NCBI GenBank assembly: GCA_031278055.1
Contig: JAITLD010000038.1
Span: forward strand, 1-6,597
Direction of reading: 5' to 3'
Length of the DNA stretch: 6,597 nucleotides
Origin: Rickettsiales bacterium
GTDB taxonomy: Bacteria > Pseudomonadota > Alphaproteobacteria > Rs-D84
Part shown: positions 5,996 to 6,597 of the stretch, piece by piece
Numbering within the stretch: position 1 is the first letter of the stretch
Layout: the number at the start of each line of letters is the position of its first letter
The notes under the pieces: model-generated
What the model was told of the DNA's origin: nothing
The model's input: the letters and a program-made list of their open reading frames with translations, nothing else
The model's database searches: none
Made by a program: the position numbers and the translations under genes

Positions 5996-6597
5996 ATGGA
6001 AAAAGCAAAAATACCTTTAATTCGGACATTCGGACGGACCAAACAAAGGACTTTGTCTGCCCGCCAGCAATGGCTGATTGACAATCTTTTGCCACATCTC
6101 ATCCCCATCAGGGGGGAGCTGTCGCGAAGCGACCTAGGGGGGGCTATATTAGAAATCGGATTCGGAACGGGCGAGCATGTTATCGAACTAGCTGAACAAA
6201 ATCCGGATAAGATAATTATAGGGGCCGAACCATTTATAAATGGCGTTGCCTCGCTGTTGTCGAAAATCGTGGATGAAAATAATGAAATAAAGCCTGAATT
6301 CAAAAATATCCGCATTTTTCCGGATGATGTCCGAAAACTGCTGTCTGACATGAATACGGCCTTTGATGAAATCTACATCCTTCATCCCGATCCATGGCCG
6401 AAAGCCCGCCATGAAAAACGTCGTCTGATAAATCGAGAATTCTTAAAAACTCTTTCGTTTTTAATTTCCAAAAATGGAAAAATTATTATTGGAACCGACC
6501 ATACGGATTATTACAATTGGATTCTGGAACAAATCCAGCGCACGAACCTAAAAACCTATAATCGCGAAATTTCAGCAATCAAAACCAAGTATCAAAA
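5996..6597 (+). CDS. trmB: tRNA (guanine-N7-)-methyltransferase, 3' end beyond the window
   Basis: The frame is open from ATG 5996 to the window edge (200 codons plus two bases) and is cut by the edge, not by a mutation. TrmB uses S-adenosylmethionine to make m7G at position 46 of the tRNA variable loop. The SAM-binding motif LEIGFGTGEH is at 52-61, followed by GAEPFINGVASLL (76-88), the PDDVRKLL segment (109-116), the hallmark HPDPWPKARHEKRR (130-143) and GTDHTDYYNW. The last residues, TKYQ, match the T.YE.KA motif near the C-terminus, so perhaps 15-25 residues are missing. The N-terminal FGR...QQWLIDNLLP block is alphaproteobacterial in style. An in-frame ATG at 5975 would add MQFYTKN but overlaps the promoter and is not conserved. 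Residues 39-49 (RGELSRSDLGG) are encoded by an inserted palindromic element. Transcription is divergent from gltX. Confidence 0.92.
   Translation, partial: MEKAKIPLIRTFGRTKQRTLSARQQWLIDNLLPHLIPIRGELSRSDLGGAILEIGFGTGEHVIELAEQNPDKIIIGAEPFINGVASLLSKIVDENNEIKPEFKNIRIFPDDVRKLLSDMNTAFDEIYILHPDPWPKARHEKRRLINREFLKTLSFLISKNGKIIIGTDHTDYYNWILEQIQRTNLKTYNREISAIKTKYQ
6110..6143 (+). repeat. G-run-flanked palindromic element inserted in frame in trmB
   Basis: G6 (6111-6116), then AGCT, then a perfect stem GTCGC/GCGAC (6121-6125 and 6129-6133) with the loop GAA, then CTA and G7 (6137-6143). A second small hairpin, TCCCC/GGGGA, abuts it on the left. The same layout (G-run, AGCTGTCGC, loop, GCGAC, G-run) recurs as a dispersed non-coding repeat in many bacterial genomes, from memory only. 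Here it is translated as RGELSRSDLGG between the N-terminal helix and the first SAM-binding strand, a variable linker in TrmB. The reading frame stays open through it. Confidence 0.65.

Noticed and set aside
5983..6351. A 122-codon minus-strand frame opposite trmB.
   Set aside because: It is the shadow of trmB; its Ser/Ile/Pro-rich product mirrors trmB codons, while trmB has its full methyltransferase motifs.
1..6597. A novel defence, CRISPR or mobile system.
   Set aside because: No spaced repeats, integrase, transposase, nuclease or toxin-antitoxin pair is visible; the large genes are ordinary housekeeping or membrane families.

Overview
The window most likely comes from an uncultivated, moderately AT-rich alphaproteobacterium. 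The best taxonomic hint is the TrmB at the right edge, whose N-terminal FGR...QQWLIDNLLP block and GEHV...AEPFINGVASLL stretch look alphaproteobacterial. The left edge also carries the ATTCCCGC/GCGGGAAT palindrome typical of proteobacterial dispersed repeats. The glutamyl-tRNA synthetase, by contrast, is of an N-terminally extended type I associate with Clostridia. The taxonomy is therefore an inference from family resemblance, not a proof.

Layout: 1-202 is intergenic and repeat-bearing. Five closely spaced genes or gene remnants then run on the minus strand, given here in transcription order. (1) A 40-codon acetyltransferase-like remnant (5854-5976). (2) gltX (4206-5825). (3) A small TAATG-coupled reading frame broken at a G8 tract (4032-4206), whose tail overlaps the next start. 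(4) A hemolysin III/PAQR-type membrane protein (3317-4054). (5) An M13-family zinc metalloendopeptidase (1242-3245), followed 22 bp later by hemW (203-1219). On the plus strand, divergent from this set, is trmB (5996 to the window edge), which runs off the right end and lacks only its last residues.

No single pathway unites these genes. gltX charges tRNA-Glu, TrmB makes the m7G46 tRNA modification, HemW is a radical-SAM heme chaperone, and the M13 peptidase and PAQR protein act at or outside the inner membrane. Spacing suggests co-transcription of gltX, the small frame and the PAQR gene. The M13 gene has its own good promoter, and hemW either follows from it or uses a consensus -10 sitting right at its start.

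The most interesting structure is small-scale: a G-run-flanked palindrome built in frame into trmB; a probably frameshifted small gene with a G8 tract next to gltX; an acetyltransferase stub in front of gltX; and promoters (trmB, hemW, the stub) so close to the start codons that the transcripts would be leaderless. I see no CRISPR array, tRNA, rRNA, transposase, phage gene or convincing intrinsic terminator.
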